64,000 nucleotides of DNA from Desulfonatronum thiodismutans (GTDB lineage Bacteria; Desulfobacterota; Desulfovibrionia; Desulfovibrionales; Desulfonatronaceae), in contig NZ_JPIK01000021.1 of NCBI RefSeq assembly GCF_000717475.1, forward strand, positions 118,195 through 182,194. Reading direction: 5' to 3'. The position numbers and the translations under genes are program-made. Under the pieces are notes generated by a model. The model saw only the letters and a program-made list of their open reading frames with translations. It did not search any database and was not told the origin of the DNA. Position 1 is the stretch's first letter, and every line of letters starts with the position of its first letter. This document shows, in pieces, positions 38,470-46,512 of this stretch.

Positions 38470-39039
38470 TTATGCCTGGGAGGGCTTGAGGCCGCAGGCT
38501 GAAACCACCTTGCAGATGGCCGTGTAGATGTCGGAAAAGCGCAGCAGGCCGACGATGTTTTCGCCGTCCATGACGTACAGCGAATCGTGGCCGGTGGTGA
38601 CGAAGAGGTGGAACGCGGAGTCCATGCGGTCGGTGAGCTTTACGGAATCGACGGCCCCGGGTTTGCTGACCATCCGCTCGGCTTTGATTTCTCCGGCTTT
38701 GCTGCAAAGGTCGCTCAGAGGCTCCTGCCACAACATGTAGTCTCGCTTCATGCTTTCCACGATTTGTGGCAGGCCGTAACGGATGTCGTCCTTGAAGCTG
38801 TCGATCTTGTCGTACTGGGGTTCCAGGCTACGAACCACATCCTTGGGCGAGATCTTGCCCACAACGGAACCGCTTTGGTCCTCCACCAGTAGGATGCGCT
38901 GCTTGGCCTTGCCGGCCAGAAATTCCTCATTGGCCTTTTCCAGGGCCTGCATGACTTCGTAAAAAAAAGCCTGATCAGAAATCCGTGGGAATTGATCCAC
39001 GGGACGCATAAGTTCGCTGATTTGCAACGTCGTTTCCAC
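38470..39039 (-). CDS. CBS-domain protein (copy 1)
   Basis: 189 residues with a tandem CBS pair. The first motif is near QRILLVEDQSGSVVGKISPKDVV and the second is near HDSLYVMDGENIVGLLRFSDI. CBS pairs bind adenosine nucleotides and often gate transporters. I start at GTG 39039 (METTLQISELMRP), which has CAGGAGG upstream and matches the paralogue exactly in length; the longer frame upstream does not resemble it. It lies between the pseudo-receiver and the DASS permease, so control of the permease by adenylate status is a reasonable inference. Confidence 0.85.
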   Translation of the reverse strand: METTLQISELMRPVDQFPRISDQAFFYEVMQALEKANEEFLAGKAKQRILLVEDQSGSVVGKISPKDVVRSLEPQYDKIDSFKDDIRYGLPQIVESMKRDYMLWQEPLSDLCSKAGEIKAERMVSKPGAVDSVKLTDRMDSAFHLFVTTGHDSLYVMDGENIVGLLRFSDIYTAICKVVSACGLKPSQA

Positions 39040-39065
39040 GAGAGAGCCTCCTGTTTGCCTCCCCG

Positions 39066-39455
39066 TCAGGTGTTCGGAGCATCGGGGAATATAGGTTGTG
39101 GTTTGGTTTCCGCCAGTTTGATCTTGGCACACAGCAAATCGATGTCGCAGGGGGCCAGGATATCGTCGAAGGCACCCATCTTCATCCCTTCGATGGAATA
39201 CTGCAAACAATCCGGGGTGGTCATCAGGATGACGTTGGTGAGCGGACTGTTCGCGCGGATGGAGCGCAACATCTCCAGTCCTTTACGTCCCACTCCGCTC
39301 AAGCCGAGCAGGATGACGCGGAATGTTCGTTCCCCGAGTAGACGCAAAACGTCATCCAGATTCTCACCGGTATAGACCGTAAAGTCGCGCTGGTGGAGAT
39401 GATGGACCAAATTGTCCCGAAAAAGCTGGTCGGATTCGACGACAAGCAGGGGCAT
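39066..39455 (-). CDS. Degenerate receiver protein lacking the phosphoacceptor Asp (copy 1)
   Basis: 129 residues with the fold of a CheY-like receiver (LLVVESDQLFRDNL, then VILLGLSG, then VILMTTPDC, then AFDDILAPCDIDLL). The phosphoacceptor position is Gly51 instead of Asp, and the usual KP of the fifth strand is AP here. The conserved Thr at the end of strand 4 is kept. Such pseudo-receivers usually signal by binding rather than by phosphorylation. It is the first gene of the copy-1 module and 26 bp from the CBS gene. ATG at 39455 with GGAG upstream. Confidence 0.82.
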   Translation of the reverse strand: MPLLVVESDQLFRDNLVHHLHQRDFTVYTGENLDDVLRLLGERTFRVILLGLSGVGRKGLEMLRSIRANSPLTNVILMTTPDCLQYSIEGMKMGAFDDILAPCDIDLLCAKIKLAETKPQPIFPDAPNT

Positions 39456-39838
39456 TGGTTCTCCATCGGCCGGATCGCCGCCATGGACGGGCCTGGAACA
39501 GTTTGTTCAAAAAAGCACATGCCGATGGAGGTTTTCATCGACATGCTTGGCCTTTGTCGCGGCCTTAGGACGGTTAAGCGGATCTTTGTTGGAGCGCGTA
39601 AATAGAGAGCGGCTTCAACGTGTTACGAGTATCCATCGCATCGAATTCGACGTGTGGCGTTTCATATTGTTTCGTCATGGAAAGCCATGTCAAATCCCCA
39701 CCCCAAGGCTAGTCTCATTTCGAGACATTCTCCGATAGTTTTTTTTTTCACGTAAATCAAGACGGCTTGAGCGGGTTGAAATCGAAGGAAAACGTCCGGC
39801 TGTTAAAATCCGGCGTGAGGAGCGGGAATAAGGAGGTG
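39456..39838. other. Intergenic region holding the promoter of the copy-1 module
   Basis: About 380 bp with no credible gene. A GTCTC/GAGAC inverted repeat lies at 39712-39726. On the minus strand, a GG-N10-GC pair around 39684-39697 (GGATTTGACATGGC) is the only weak sigma-54-like match; it departs from consensus outside those bases. Confidence 0.4.
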
Positions 39839-39868
39839 GGCCCCCGGTCTGTTTTCGGACCGGGGGCC
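39839..39868 (-). terminator. 11-bp perfect stem-loop after the second DASS permease
   Basis: GGCCCCCGGTC and its exact complement flank an 8-nt loop, 25 bp past the permease stop codon. It has the same position and type as the hairpin after the copy-1 permease, and separates the two modules into independent transcripts. Confidence 0.7.
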
Positions 39869-39892
39869 GCGAGTTGAGGGGTTACAGAACGC

Positions 39893-41362
39893 CTATGGGG
39901 CGAGCAGTACCGGCATGCCCAGTAACGGCCAGATCAGCAAAACCGCAAGTCCCACCAGAGCCATGAGCAGAATGGAGGCCGGAATTCCGGCGACAAAGAA
40001 CTCTCCGCTGGTGAACTGCTTGGAATTGTAGGCAATGGCGTTGGGCGCCGCGCCCACAAGGAGCAGGAAGGGCATGCCCGCTGTGATCAGGCATGCGAAG
40101 ACCACGACTTCCGGAGCCATGCCGAGGTAGGGAGCGACCACCAGAGCCACGGGCATGGAAATGGCGATGGCGGCCACGTTCATGATGAAGTTGGTCATGA
40201 CCATTACAAAGAAGGCCATGGCCAGGATAAAGATGAACCAGTGGGCGTTCTGGAAAAAGCTCAGCCAGTTGATGGCCAGCCACTCGGCGGCCCCGGTCTG
40301 CCACAGGCAGAAGCCCATGCTCATGGCCCCGGAAAAGAGCAGAACGATGTTCCAGGGAATGTCTTCCAGGTCCTTGATATCCAGGATCTTCAGGATGAAG
40401 AACAGAACTGTGGAAACCAGCAGGACGGCGGCCTTGTTGAACTGAGCCAGAGCCGGGATGAAGGACTGCAGGGACAGGAAAACAATGACCGAGAGAATGA
40501 TGAAACCGGCGATGATTTCATTGCGGCTGATGGGTCCCATTTCCCGACTGAGTTGCCTGGCCTTGTCCCGCAGGCCGACAATGCTGGACTTTTCCGGCTT
40601 GAAGAGAACCATCATCAGTCCCCAAAGCGTGAAGACCATCAACCAGCCCACTGGAGCCATGTAGTAACTGAGTTCCAGAAAAGTGATCTCATTGCCGGTG
40701 ATTTCATTGTAAAAACCAAGGGCCACGATGCCACGGGCCGCGCCGAGCAGGGTGATGATGCTGCCCGCGCCGGCCACGAAGGCCATGCCGATGAACAGCC
40801 CCTTGCCGAACTTGGTGGGTTTGTCGCCTTCGCCGTACAGGGCGTAGATGGACAGCAGCAGCGGGTACATGGTGGCGGCCACCGCGGTATGGGCCATGAC
40901 ATGGGTCAGCAGGGCCGTGACCACGAAGCAGCCCAGGTAGATCATGGAAGTACGTTCGCCCACGATGGAGAGCATTTTGTAGGCCATGCGCTTGGTGATT
41001 CCCACCTTGGTGAAGACCATCCCGATGACCAGGGAGCCGAAGATGAACAGCACCGAGGGGTCCATGAAGTCCTTGAAGGCCGCGCTGGCCGGGCGGATGA
41101 AGAACAGAGCCTGGACCACGCCGATGGTCAGCCCGGTCACGCCGATGGGCAGAACCTCGAACACCCACCAAGTCCCGGCCAGAAGGAACAGGGCTATAGC
41201 GGCCTTGCCTTCCTTGGACAGAACAAATGATTTGCCCATGGGGTCCACGGCGTCGGGCCAAGGTGGGGCATAGTAGACGATTGTGAACAGAAAGATGCCG
41301 AGAAAGAGAAAAAGCAGCCGCTTGTAATCGATCTTGGATGGCGTTGCCTGTATGGTGCTCAC
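39893..41362 (-). CDS. DASS/SLC13-family anion permease (copy 2)
   Basis: 489 residues and about twelve membrane segments. It is a close paralogue of the permease at 36947-38413: the same N-terminus (ATPSKIDYKRLLFLFLG), the same FGSLVIGMVFTKVGITKRMA block and the same C-terminal LLLVGAAPNAIAYN. I start at GTG 41362 because CAAGGAGC lies 9 bp upstream and the length then equals that of copy 1; a longer frame to 41542 reads into the CBS gene. Differences are concentrated in a few loops and in residues around 230-290. It is the last gene of the second pseudo-receiver, CBS, permease operon. Confidence 0.88.
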   Translation of the reverse strand: MSTIQATPSKIDYKRLLFLFLGIFLFTIVYYAPPWPDAVDPMGKSFVLSKEGKAAIALFLLAGTWWVFEVLPIGVTGLTIGVVQALFFIRPASAAFKDFMDPSVLFIFGSLVIGMVFTKVGITKRMAYKMLSIVGERTSMIYLGCFVVTALLTHVMAHTAVAATMYPLLLSIYALYGEGDKPTKFGKGLFIGMAFVAGAGSIITLLGAARGIVALGFYNEITGNEITFLELSYYMAPVGWLMVFTLWGLMMVLFKPEKSSIVGLRDKARQLSREMGPISRNEIIAGFIILSVIVFLSLQSFIPALAQFNKAAVLLVSTVLFFILKILDIKDLEDIPWNIVLLFSGAMSMGFCLWQTGAAEWLAINWLSFFQNAHWFIFILAMAFFVMVMTNFIMNVAAIAISMPVALVVAPYLGMAPEVVVFACLITAGMPFLLLVGAAPNAIAYNSKQFTSGEFFVAGIPASILLMALVGLAVLLIWPLLGMPVLLAP

Positions 41363-41438
41363 GATTTTTGCTCCTTGAGAAAAGTGAGGTGGATTCTGTT
41401 TATGAACGGTCACCGGTGATATTGCCGCGGCACGGCGG

Positions 41439-42008
41439 CTATGCCGCGGGCGTTTTGAGGCCGCAGGACTGAACGACTTTGCAGATCGCCGCATAGAGGT
41501 CGGAAAAGCGCAGCAGGCCGACGATGGCGTTGTTTTCCGCAACGAAAAGGGAATTGCGGCGAGAGGTGACGAAGGTGTGCAGGATGTTGTCCATCTTCTC
41601 GTCGATGTTCACGGTCTGATTCGGTTCCGGTTTGTTCATGAAGGTTGCCACCTGGACTTCCGCGGCTTTGCGGCACAGATCGTCAAGCGGTTCCTGCCAG
41701 TGGCGCAGTTCCTCCTTCATGGACTGAACGACCTGGGGCACGCCGTAGCGGATGTCGTCGCTGAAATTTTCGACCCTGTCGTACTTGGGCTCCAGTCCCC
41801 GGACCACGTCCATAGGGGTGACCTTGCCGATGATCCTTCCCGCTTCGTCTTCCACCAGCAGGATACGCTGCCTGGCATTTCCGGATTGAAACGCCTCGTC
41901 GGCTTTTTGCAGGGCCAGCATGGCTTCATGAAAAAAGGACCGGCCGGAAATGCGTGGAAACTGCTCCACCGGACGCATCAGTTCGCGAATGGTAAATGTG
42001 GTGTTCAC
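41439..42008 (-). CDS. CBS-domain protein (copy 2)
   Basis: 189 residues, paralogous to the copy-1 CBS protein over the whole length. Conserved elements are IRELMRPVEQFPRISG, QRILLVEDEAGRIIGKVTPM, and NSLFVAENNAIVGLLRFSDL. The start is GTG 42008 with AAGGAGG 8 bp upstream, giving a length identical to copy 1. It is 76 bp upstream of the permease. A nucleotide-sensing regulator of the permease is the likeliest role. Confidence 0.85.
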   Translation of the reverse strand: MNTTFTIRELMRPVEQFPRISGRSFFHEAMLALQKADEAFQSGNARQRILLVEDEAGRIIGKVTPMDVVRGLEPKYDRVENFSDDIRYGVPQVVQSMKEELRHWQEPLDDLCRKAAEVQVATFMNKPEPNQTVNIDEKMDNILHTFVTSRRNSLFVAENNAIVGLLRFSDLYAAICKVVQSCGLKTPAA

Positions 42009-42133
42009 TCGTTTATCCTCCTTGGTTACATCGTCGTTCACGCCTCGGCGTTACGGCGGGTTGCGTGGTTTTACATCTCGGTCGCCCGCGATGAACGCGG
42101 AATCGATCGCTTTCCATAGCCGCTTTTCCGAAA

Positions 42134-42514
42134 TCAGGGAGGTTTTGTACGTCTGGCCCCTTGCGAAGCGGCCCGCTTGATCTTCACGCAGAGCAGGTCG
42201 ATGTCGTACGGTACCGGGACATCGTCATAGGCACCCATTTTTATGCCCTCGATGGCGTCGTGCAGACAGTCCGGGGGCGTCATCAGAATTACCCTGGTCA
42301 TGGGGCTTGCCGCGCGGATGTCCCGCAGGAACTCCAGTCCCTCGCGTCCAACTCCCTCCAAACCAAGCAGGGCCACCTCAACGGCGCACTCTTTCAGAAT
42401 ATGCGCAACGCCGGCCCTGTTTTGCCCCGTGCGCACCGTGAAACCCCGTTGGCGCAGATGATGGGTCAAATTATCGCGAACAAGATGATCGGTCTCGATG
42501 ACAAGCAGGCACAT
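42134..42514 (-). CDS. Degenerate receiver protein lacking the phosphoacceptor Asp (copy 2)
   Basis: 126 residues, CheY-like fold: LLVIETDHLVRDNL, VALLGLEG, VILMTPPDC, AYDDVPVPYDIDLL. As in copy 1, residue 51 is Gly where the phosphoacceptor Asp should be, and the fifth-strand KP is VP. Acidic residues in strand 1 are reduced to E7 and D9. The shared loss in both copies means it was lost before duplication and is maintained. ATG at 42514 with AAGGAG upstream. First gene of the operon driven by the sigma-54 promoter at 42631-42645. Confidence 0.82.
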   Translation of the reverse strand: MCLLVIETDHLVRDNLTHHLRQRGFTVRTGQNRAGVAHILKECAVEVALLGLEGVGREGLEFLRDIRAASPMTRVILMTPPDCLHDAIEGIKMGAYDDVPVPYDIDLLCVKIKRAASQGARRTKPP

Positions 42515-42630
42515 TGACTCTCCTTTGACAACGATTCTCGAACAGGGTCGGGCAGCGGCCTCGCGAACGTGGATCTTCAGAGTGAATGCCTTCGGAAGTC
42601 CTTGGCCTCATCCTGAATGCAAAGAGGTGA

Positions 42631-42645
42631 GCAAATCATGTGCCA
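42631..42645 (-). promoter_or_regulatory. Sigma-54 promoter of the copy-2 module
   Basis: On the minus strand TGGCACATGATTTGC matches the sigma-54 consensus TGGCAC-N5-TTGC at every fixed base. It lies 117 bp upstream of the pseudo-receiver start codon and is oriented toward the operon. Transcription from it needs an enhancer-binding activator; one is encoded at 61972-63465, and a perfect dyad lies upstream. Confidence 0.85.
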
Positions 42646-42719
42646 GATGTAACAAGTAATGATATCAGTGTGATAGAAAACGAAAGTGAGTGAAGAGTGC
42701 CAAGATGAATCGAAATGAA

Positions 42720-42742
42720 TCAATTAGGGTGTCCCTAATTGA
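42720..42742. promoter_or_regulatory. Perfect 10-bp dyad, candidate activator site
   Basis: TCAATTAGGG and its exact complement are separated by TGT. The centre is about 110 bp upstream of the predicted sigma-54 start point, in the normal range for an enhancer-binding protein site. A sequence with this symmetry that is not followed by a T-tract is more likely an operator than a terminator, though it also follows the leftward NifX-like gene by 62 bp. Confidence 0.6.
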
Positions 42743-42803
42743 AACATTTTGAAGCGGTGGGGGTGGAGCAGGGGAGAGGGAAGGGAGGGAAGGGGGCTCT
42801 GTG

Positions 42804-43178
42804 TCAGGCTGGTCGTTGAATGTCGCCGGACTGGAGGTGGGACTCCAGGTGTCGGCTCACGGCCCACTGGTAGTCTCCGATGACGGAATCGATGACCCGG
42901 ACTTCTTTCCAGGTCAGGTAGTCGAAGTACTCCTGCTCGATTCCGCCACAGATGAGCACGGTAATCTTTTCGGTGAGAATCAGGCGGCAAAGATCCTCTG
43001 CCGACGGATGCGGCAGGACCAGGGTTTTTTCCATGATTTTGTCTCCGTCGGGGGCGAACTCGGCGATGAATAGCCCCAGGGCCAAGTCGAATCGGGGAGC
43101 CACATCGTCCTCATGCAGGACAACCATGATTTTTTGAGGCTTGGCAACACTGCTTGGGGGTGAGTTTTTGCGTTTCAT
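42804..43178 (-). CDS. NifB/NifX-family iron-molybdenum cofactor-binding-like protein
   Basis: 124 residues. The fold is that of the dinitrogenase iron-molybdenum cofactor biosynthesis domain: IMVVLHEDDVAPRFDLALG, then ILTEKITVLICGGIEQEYFDYL and a C-terminal VIGDYQWAVSRHL. I start at ATG 43178 (MKRKNSPPSS); the longer upstream frame is basic and unlike the family. No nif genes accompany it. Related small proteins in sulfate reducers often sit beside transport and regulatory genes; their role is unclear. It faces away from the TetR gene. Confidence 0.75.
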   Translation of the reverse strand: MKRKNSPPSSVAKPQKIMVVLHEDDVAPRFDLALGLFIAEFAPDGDKIMEKTLVLPHPSAEDLCRLILTEKITVLICGGIEQEYFDYLTWKEVRVIDSVIGDYQWAVSRHLESHLQSGDIQRPA

Positions 43179-43354
43179 GGGCGGTTTCCAGTGGCCCGAA
43201 GGGCATAGGGGATTGGAGAAAAGGTTGGTTGCTCGGCTGAGCCAGCCGTTTCTTACCTTTGAGCGATGATTTCGACAAGCTGGCGGATTGTCATTGGGAA
43301 GGGCGCTCCGGAAATGCTTTTTCCTTGAAAACTTGGTTCGACTACGTTTGGCGC

Positions 43355-43383
43355 TTGACAAGTTTTTTTGAAATCGATAAGGC
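43355..43383 (+). promoter_or_regulatory. Sigma-70-like promoter of the tetR gene
   Basis: TTGACA at 43355-43360, a 17-bp spacer and a weak -10 TAAGGC at 43378-43383. The -35 is perfect and the -10 poor, so the assignment is tentative. It precedes the operator at 43397-43412 by 14 bp. Confidence 0.4.
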
Positions 43384-43396
43384 CGAATCGAACTGA

Positions 43397-43412
43397 CCGA
43401 GTACTCACTCGG
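43397..43412. promoter_or_regulatory. TetR-type operator
   Basis: CCGAGT and ACTCGG are perfect inverted half-sites with a 4-bp spacer, just upstream of the tetR start codon. Palindromes of this kind (GAGTACTCACTC core) are typical operators of TetR/AcrR regulators, so autorepression is likely. Confidence 0.6.
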
Positions 43413-43449
43413 GAGCTTGTTCGAAATTTATCAAACTAAGGAGTTCGCC

Positions 43450-44025
43450 GTGTCTTATCGCATCGAAATCCTCAACGCGGCCTCGAAGCTGTTCGCCGAA
43501 CGCGGCTTCAAGGATACGTCCATCGCCGATCTCTCCAAGCTCAGCGGTGCCGCCGAGGGAACCATTTTTCATCACTTCAAGAACAAGGAAGGCATCCTGA
43601 TCGAACTGCTGATCAAGGTGAAGAAGGATATTTTGCGGGAAGTCTCGGGGAATATCGAAAAGCAGGGGACCGGAATGGATTTGGTGGAGCGCGCGGTGCA
43701 CCAGTTTTTCACGCTCTCGGAAACCATGGAGTTCGAATTTCTGCTTTTGTTCCGAAACTACCCCTACCAGCTCGCCGCCGTGAATCCGGATTGCCGCAAG
43801 TGCATCGAGGAAATTTACAACTGCTTCCTAGAGTTATTTATCGAAGGCATCGAAAAGGGCCAGCAAGACGGCACCATTCGGGACTGCAAGCCGTTTCGCA
43901 CCGCGGTCATTCTTTTTGCCATGGTGGTGGGCATTGTTCGGTTCAAGCTGTTCAATCTCTATCCCGTGGAGTCCTTTTACGCCGAGATCATGGATTCTTG
44001 CCGCAAGATGCTGGAACCGCGCTGA
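43450..44025 (+). CDS. TetR/AcrR-family transcriptional regulator
   Basis: 191 residues. The N-terminal helix-turn-helix is clear: NAASKLFAERGFKDTSIADL, then GTIFHHFKNKEGIL. The C-terminal part is an all-helical ligand-binding domain. GTG 43450 has AAGGAG 6 bp upstream and gives the usual N-terminal length. It is followed after 19 bp by a response regulator, a TauE permease and a small membrane protein, likely one operon. It probably represses that operon through the palindrome at 43397-43412. The ligand is unknown. Confidence 0.9.
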   Translation: MSYRIEILNAASKLFAERGFKDTSIADLSKLSGAAEGTIFHHFKNKEGILIELLIKVKKDILREVSGNIEKQGTGMDLVERAVHQFFTLSETMEFEFLLLFRNYPYQLAAVNPDCRKCIEEIYNCFLELFIEGIEKGQQDGTIRDCKPFRTAVILFAMVVGIVRFKLFNLYPVESFYAEIMDSCRKMLEPR

Positions 44026-44044
44026 GCAAACCCGAGGAGGCGTC

Positions 44045-44431
44045 ATGCACATTCTCTTGATAGACGACGAACGGACCTTTTTGGAAACCGTCATCACGCG
44101 GCTAAGGCTGCGCGGTATCGCGGCCGAGGGCGTGGACACCGGGGAAAAGGCGTTGGAAGCCATGCAGGCCAAGATTTTTGACGCCGTGGTCTTGGACGTG
44201 AGCATGCCGGGCATGGACGGAGTGACCACGTTGCGGGAGTTGAAGCGCATCAATTCCGAGGTTCCCGTGATCATGCTCACCGGGCACGCCACGCTGGAAA
44301 CCGCGGATAAAGGCATGGAACTGGGGGCGTTCGATTACATGATGAAGCCCTGTCCCATTGATGAACTGCTGGACAAGATCTCCGAAGCGATCCGGAGCCG
44401 TGGCGAAGGGGGTGAGGCAAGACCAGGATAG
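44045..44431 (+). CDS. Stand-alone response regulator (receiver only)
   Basis: 128 residues, a single CheY-like receiver. Acidic pocket D7 and D8, phosphoacceptor D51 in VVLDVSMPGMDG, T79 and K101 are all in place, so it should be phosphorylated. A 20-residue hydrophilic tail ends the protein and there is no output domain. I chose ATG 44045, which has GAGGAGG upstream. Its place between tetR and the TauE permease suggests that transport or PEP-synthase-like activity is the target. Confidence 0.9.
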   Translation: MHILLIDDERTFLETVITRLRLRGIAAEGVDTGEKALEAMQAKIFDAVVLDVSMPGMDGVTTLRELKRINSEVPVIMLTGHATLETADKGMELGAFDYMMKPCPIDELLDKISEAIRSRGEGGEARPG

Positions 44432-44498
44432 CCAACACGCTCGCTCTGTTCGAGGATCGTTCACCTCATATGAACTTCTTCCCTGGAGGAATCCAACA

Positions 44499-45779
44499 AT
44501 GCGATTTTTCAGAAACCTGGCCGCCATGATGCACCTCGGGGCGGTCCAATACGCCAAGTGGGACTATGATACGTCCATGAACATTCTCAGGAGCAGGAAG
44601 CGGATGTTCATTCTGATGCTTCTGCTTATTCCCTGTGCCATCGGCGTGGGGCTGTCCCACGCGGATTTGCCCGAGATGCTGGGCGGCAAATATTCCTACA
44701 TGCCCAGCTTTTACTCCCCCTTCATCTTCTATATTTCGATCCTGATCGGCATGTTTGCCGGCCTGATCACCGGATGCATCGGCGCGGGCGGTGGCTTCAT
44801 CATCACCCCGGCCCTGATGAGCGCCGGGATCAAGGGTATCCTGGCCGTCGGCACGGACCTGTTTCACATCTTCGCCAAGGCGATCATGGGTACCGTGATC
44901 CACAGGAAGTTGGGCAACGTCTCCGTGGCCCTGGCCGTGGCCTTTCTGGTGGGCGCGGGCGTGGGCGTGACCGGCGGCGGCGTGGTCAACAGGACCCTGT
45001 ACGAAATCAACCCGATTCTTAGCGACACCTTCATCAGCGTGATGTTCGTGGTCTTGCTGGGCTTTCTGGGCACCTACGCCATGCTGGACTTCCTGCGGGC
45101 GCGCAAGGTGGATATCGTGGACGTCCACGGCGGCAGCGGCGGCCATGAGGCGCACGGCTCCGCGCCCAGCGGGCCGGGGGTGGCCGCGAAGATTCAGGCC
45201 ATGAAGATTCCCCCGATGATCTCCTTTGACCAGGATCTGGTTCCCGGAGGCAAGCAGCTTTCAGCCTGGTTCGTGGCCATCTGCGGCGCGGTGGTCGGCT
45301 TTGTCTCCGCGATCATGGGCGTGGGCGGCGGTTTCCTGACCTTCCCCATCTTCGTCTACCTGATGGGCGTGTCCTCCTTCACCACCATCGGCACGGACAT
45401 CCTGCAGATCATCTTCACCGCGGGCTACGCCTCCATCGCTCAGTACGCCATCTATGGGTTCATCTTCTACACTCTGGCCATGGGCATGCTGCTGGGCTCA
45501 CTGATCGGCATCCAGATCGGGGCCATGACCACAAAGGTGGTCAAGGGCATCTACATCCGCGGCTTCTACGCCACGACCATTCTGGGCGGGTTCATCAACC
45601 GACTGTTCGTGTTGCCGGAGAAGATGGGCGACATGGGCTATCTGAACATCTCCAAGGGCATGGGCAAAGCGCTCAGCGCCACGGGCAATGTTTTATTCTT
45701 CATCATTATCGGCATCTTCGCCGCGTGGGTCTTCTATATGTTTTTTACGAACATGAAGATCCTGAAAGGGGAGGAATAG
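44499..45779 (+). CDS. TauE/SafE-family permease (sulfite exporter-like)
   Basis: 426 residues of the TauE/SafE (DUF81) family, which exports sulfite or sulfur-containing anions and related acids. Eight or more membrane segments lie in two repeats, with glycine-rich GCIGAGGGFIITPALMSAG in the first and IMGVGGGFLTFPIFVYLMG in the second. A hydrophilic loop of about 60 residues at 205-260 separates the halves. ATG 44499 has CTGGAGGA upstream. The next gene, a small membrane protein, starts 3 bp after the stop. Confidence 0.88.
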   Translation: MRFFRNLAAMMHLGAVQYAKWDYDTSMNILRSRKRMFILMLLLIPCAIGVGLSHADLPEMLGGKYSYMPSFYSPFIFYISILIGMFAGLITGCIGAGGGFIITPALMSAGIKGILAVGTDLFHIFAKAIMGTVIHRKLGNVSVALAVAFLVGAGVGVTGGGVVNRTLYEINPILSDTFISVMFVVLLGFLGTYAMLDFLRARKVDIVDVHGGSGGHEAHGSAPSGPGVAAKIQAMKIPPMISFDQDLVPGGKQLSAWFVAICGAVVGFVSAIMGVGGGFLTFPIFVYLMGVSSFTTIGTDILQIIFTAGYASIAQYAIYGFIFYTLAMGMLLGSLIGIQIGAMTTKVVKGIYIRGFYATTILGGFINRLFVLPEKMGDMGYLNISKGMGKALSATGNVLFFIIIGIFAAWVFYMFFTNMKILKGEE

Positions 45780-45781
45780 TC

Positions 45782-46507
45782 ATGATCAACAAGAAGGAAC
45801 TGAACATCGGGTTGTTTCTGGCCGCCAGTTTTTTCATCATCTTCGGATTGATGTGGTCGCCGTTGTTTCCCGGGCTTGATGACGACAAGGTCAACGCCTT
45901 CCACGCCGCGGACAACCTGTTCAACTCCATCTCCAAGGGCTCGGCGTACTTCATGGAGCAGATGGAAGAGAAAAATGAACCGTTTCTGGGAAAGACATTC
46001 AAGGCCAGCCTGAACGTGGGCAACGAGCGTCGGGCCGTGATGGCCCAAGCCATGCTTCAGTCCGCGCGAGCCGGAGTCTCCCTGGATGGGACCACCGTAC
46101 ACGTCGACGGAGACCTGGGTTTGGTCATCCAGGCCACGATTACGGACTCCCGGGATATGTTCCACAACGACGGTCAACGGGTCGGGGCCCGGTACGGTTA
46201 CGGCGAGGCCGAAGCCCGTGAGCTGATGTATGTCTGGTATCGACTGTTCAAGGATTTAGAAAATGAGTTCAATCACCAGGAGCGCTTCGCGGATGCCAAG
46301 CACGTGGCCGAGGTGGTTTCCAAGTCCGTGGAAGTGGGGTACAATTTTTACGGTATTGTCCCTGAAAGCGCCGGTTCCAAGGCCGGCATCCTGACCTTCA
46401 GTCTGGTCTTTTACGTCATCTACACCCTGTGGTGGGGCATGGCCATCCTGTATATGTTTGAAGGGATCGGCATGAAAATGAAGGCCGGGAAGAAGAAGGA
46501 AGTGTAA
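45782..46507 (+). CDS. Two-helix membrane protein of unknown function
   Basis: 241 residues with a hydrophobic helix near each end (about 10-25 and 205-225) around a roughly 175-residue hydrophilic region. It matches no family I can name. The hydrophilic domain has an NVGNERRAVMAQAML stretch and a DVDGDLGL-like strand, and is expected outside the cytoplasm if the first helix is an anchor. ATG 45782 follows GGGGAGGAATAGTC. The tight spacing to the TauE gene (2 bp between the stop and ATG) implies a joint complex or an accessory subunit. Confidence 0.75.
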   Translation: MINKKELNIGLFLAASFFIIFGLMWSPLFPGLDDDKVNAFHAADNLFNSISKGSAYFMEQMEEKNEPFLGKTFKASLNVGNERRAVMAQAMLQSARAGVSLDGTTVHVDGDLGLVIQATITDSRDMFHNDGQRVGARYGYGEAEARELMYVWYRLFKDLENEFNHQERFADAKHVAEVVSKSVEVGYNFYGIVPESAGSKAGILTFSLVFYVIYTLWWGMAILYMFEGIGMKMKAGKKKEV

Positions 46508-46512
46508 AGGGC

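Noticed and set aside
39684..39697. Sigma-54 promoter for the copy-1 permease module
   Set aside because: Only the GG and GC pairs with ten-base spacing match; the flanking TGGCAC and TTGC bases do not, and the site is 230 bp from the first gene.
41362..41542. Longer permease start giving a 549-residue protein
   Set aside because: The extension reads into the CBS gene in another frame, has no ribosome-binding site and is absent from the paralogue.
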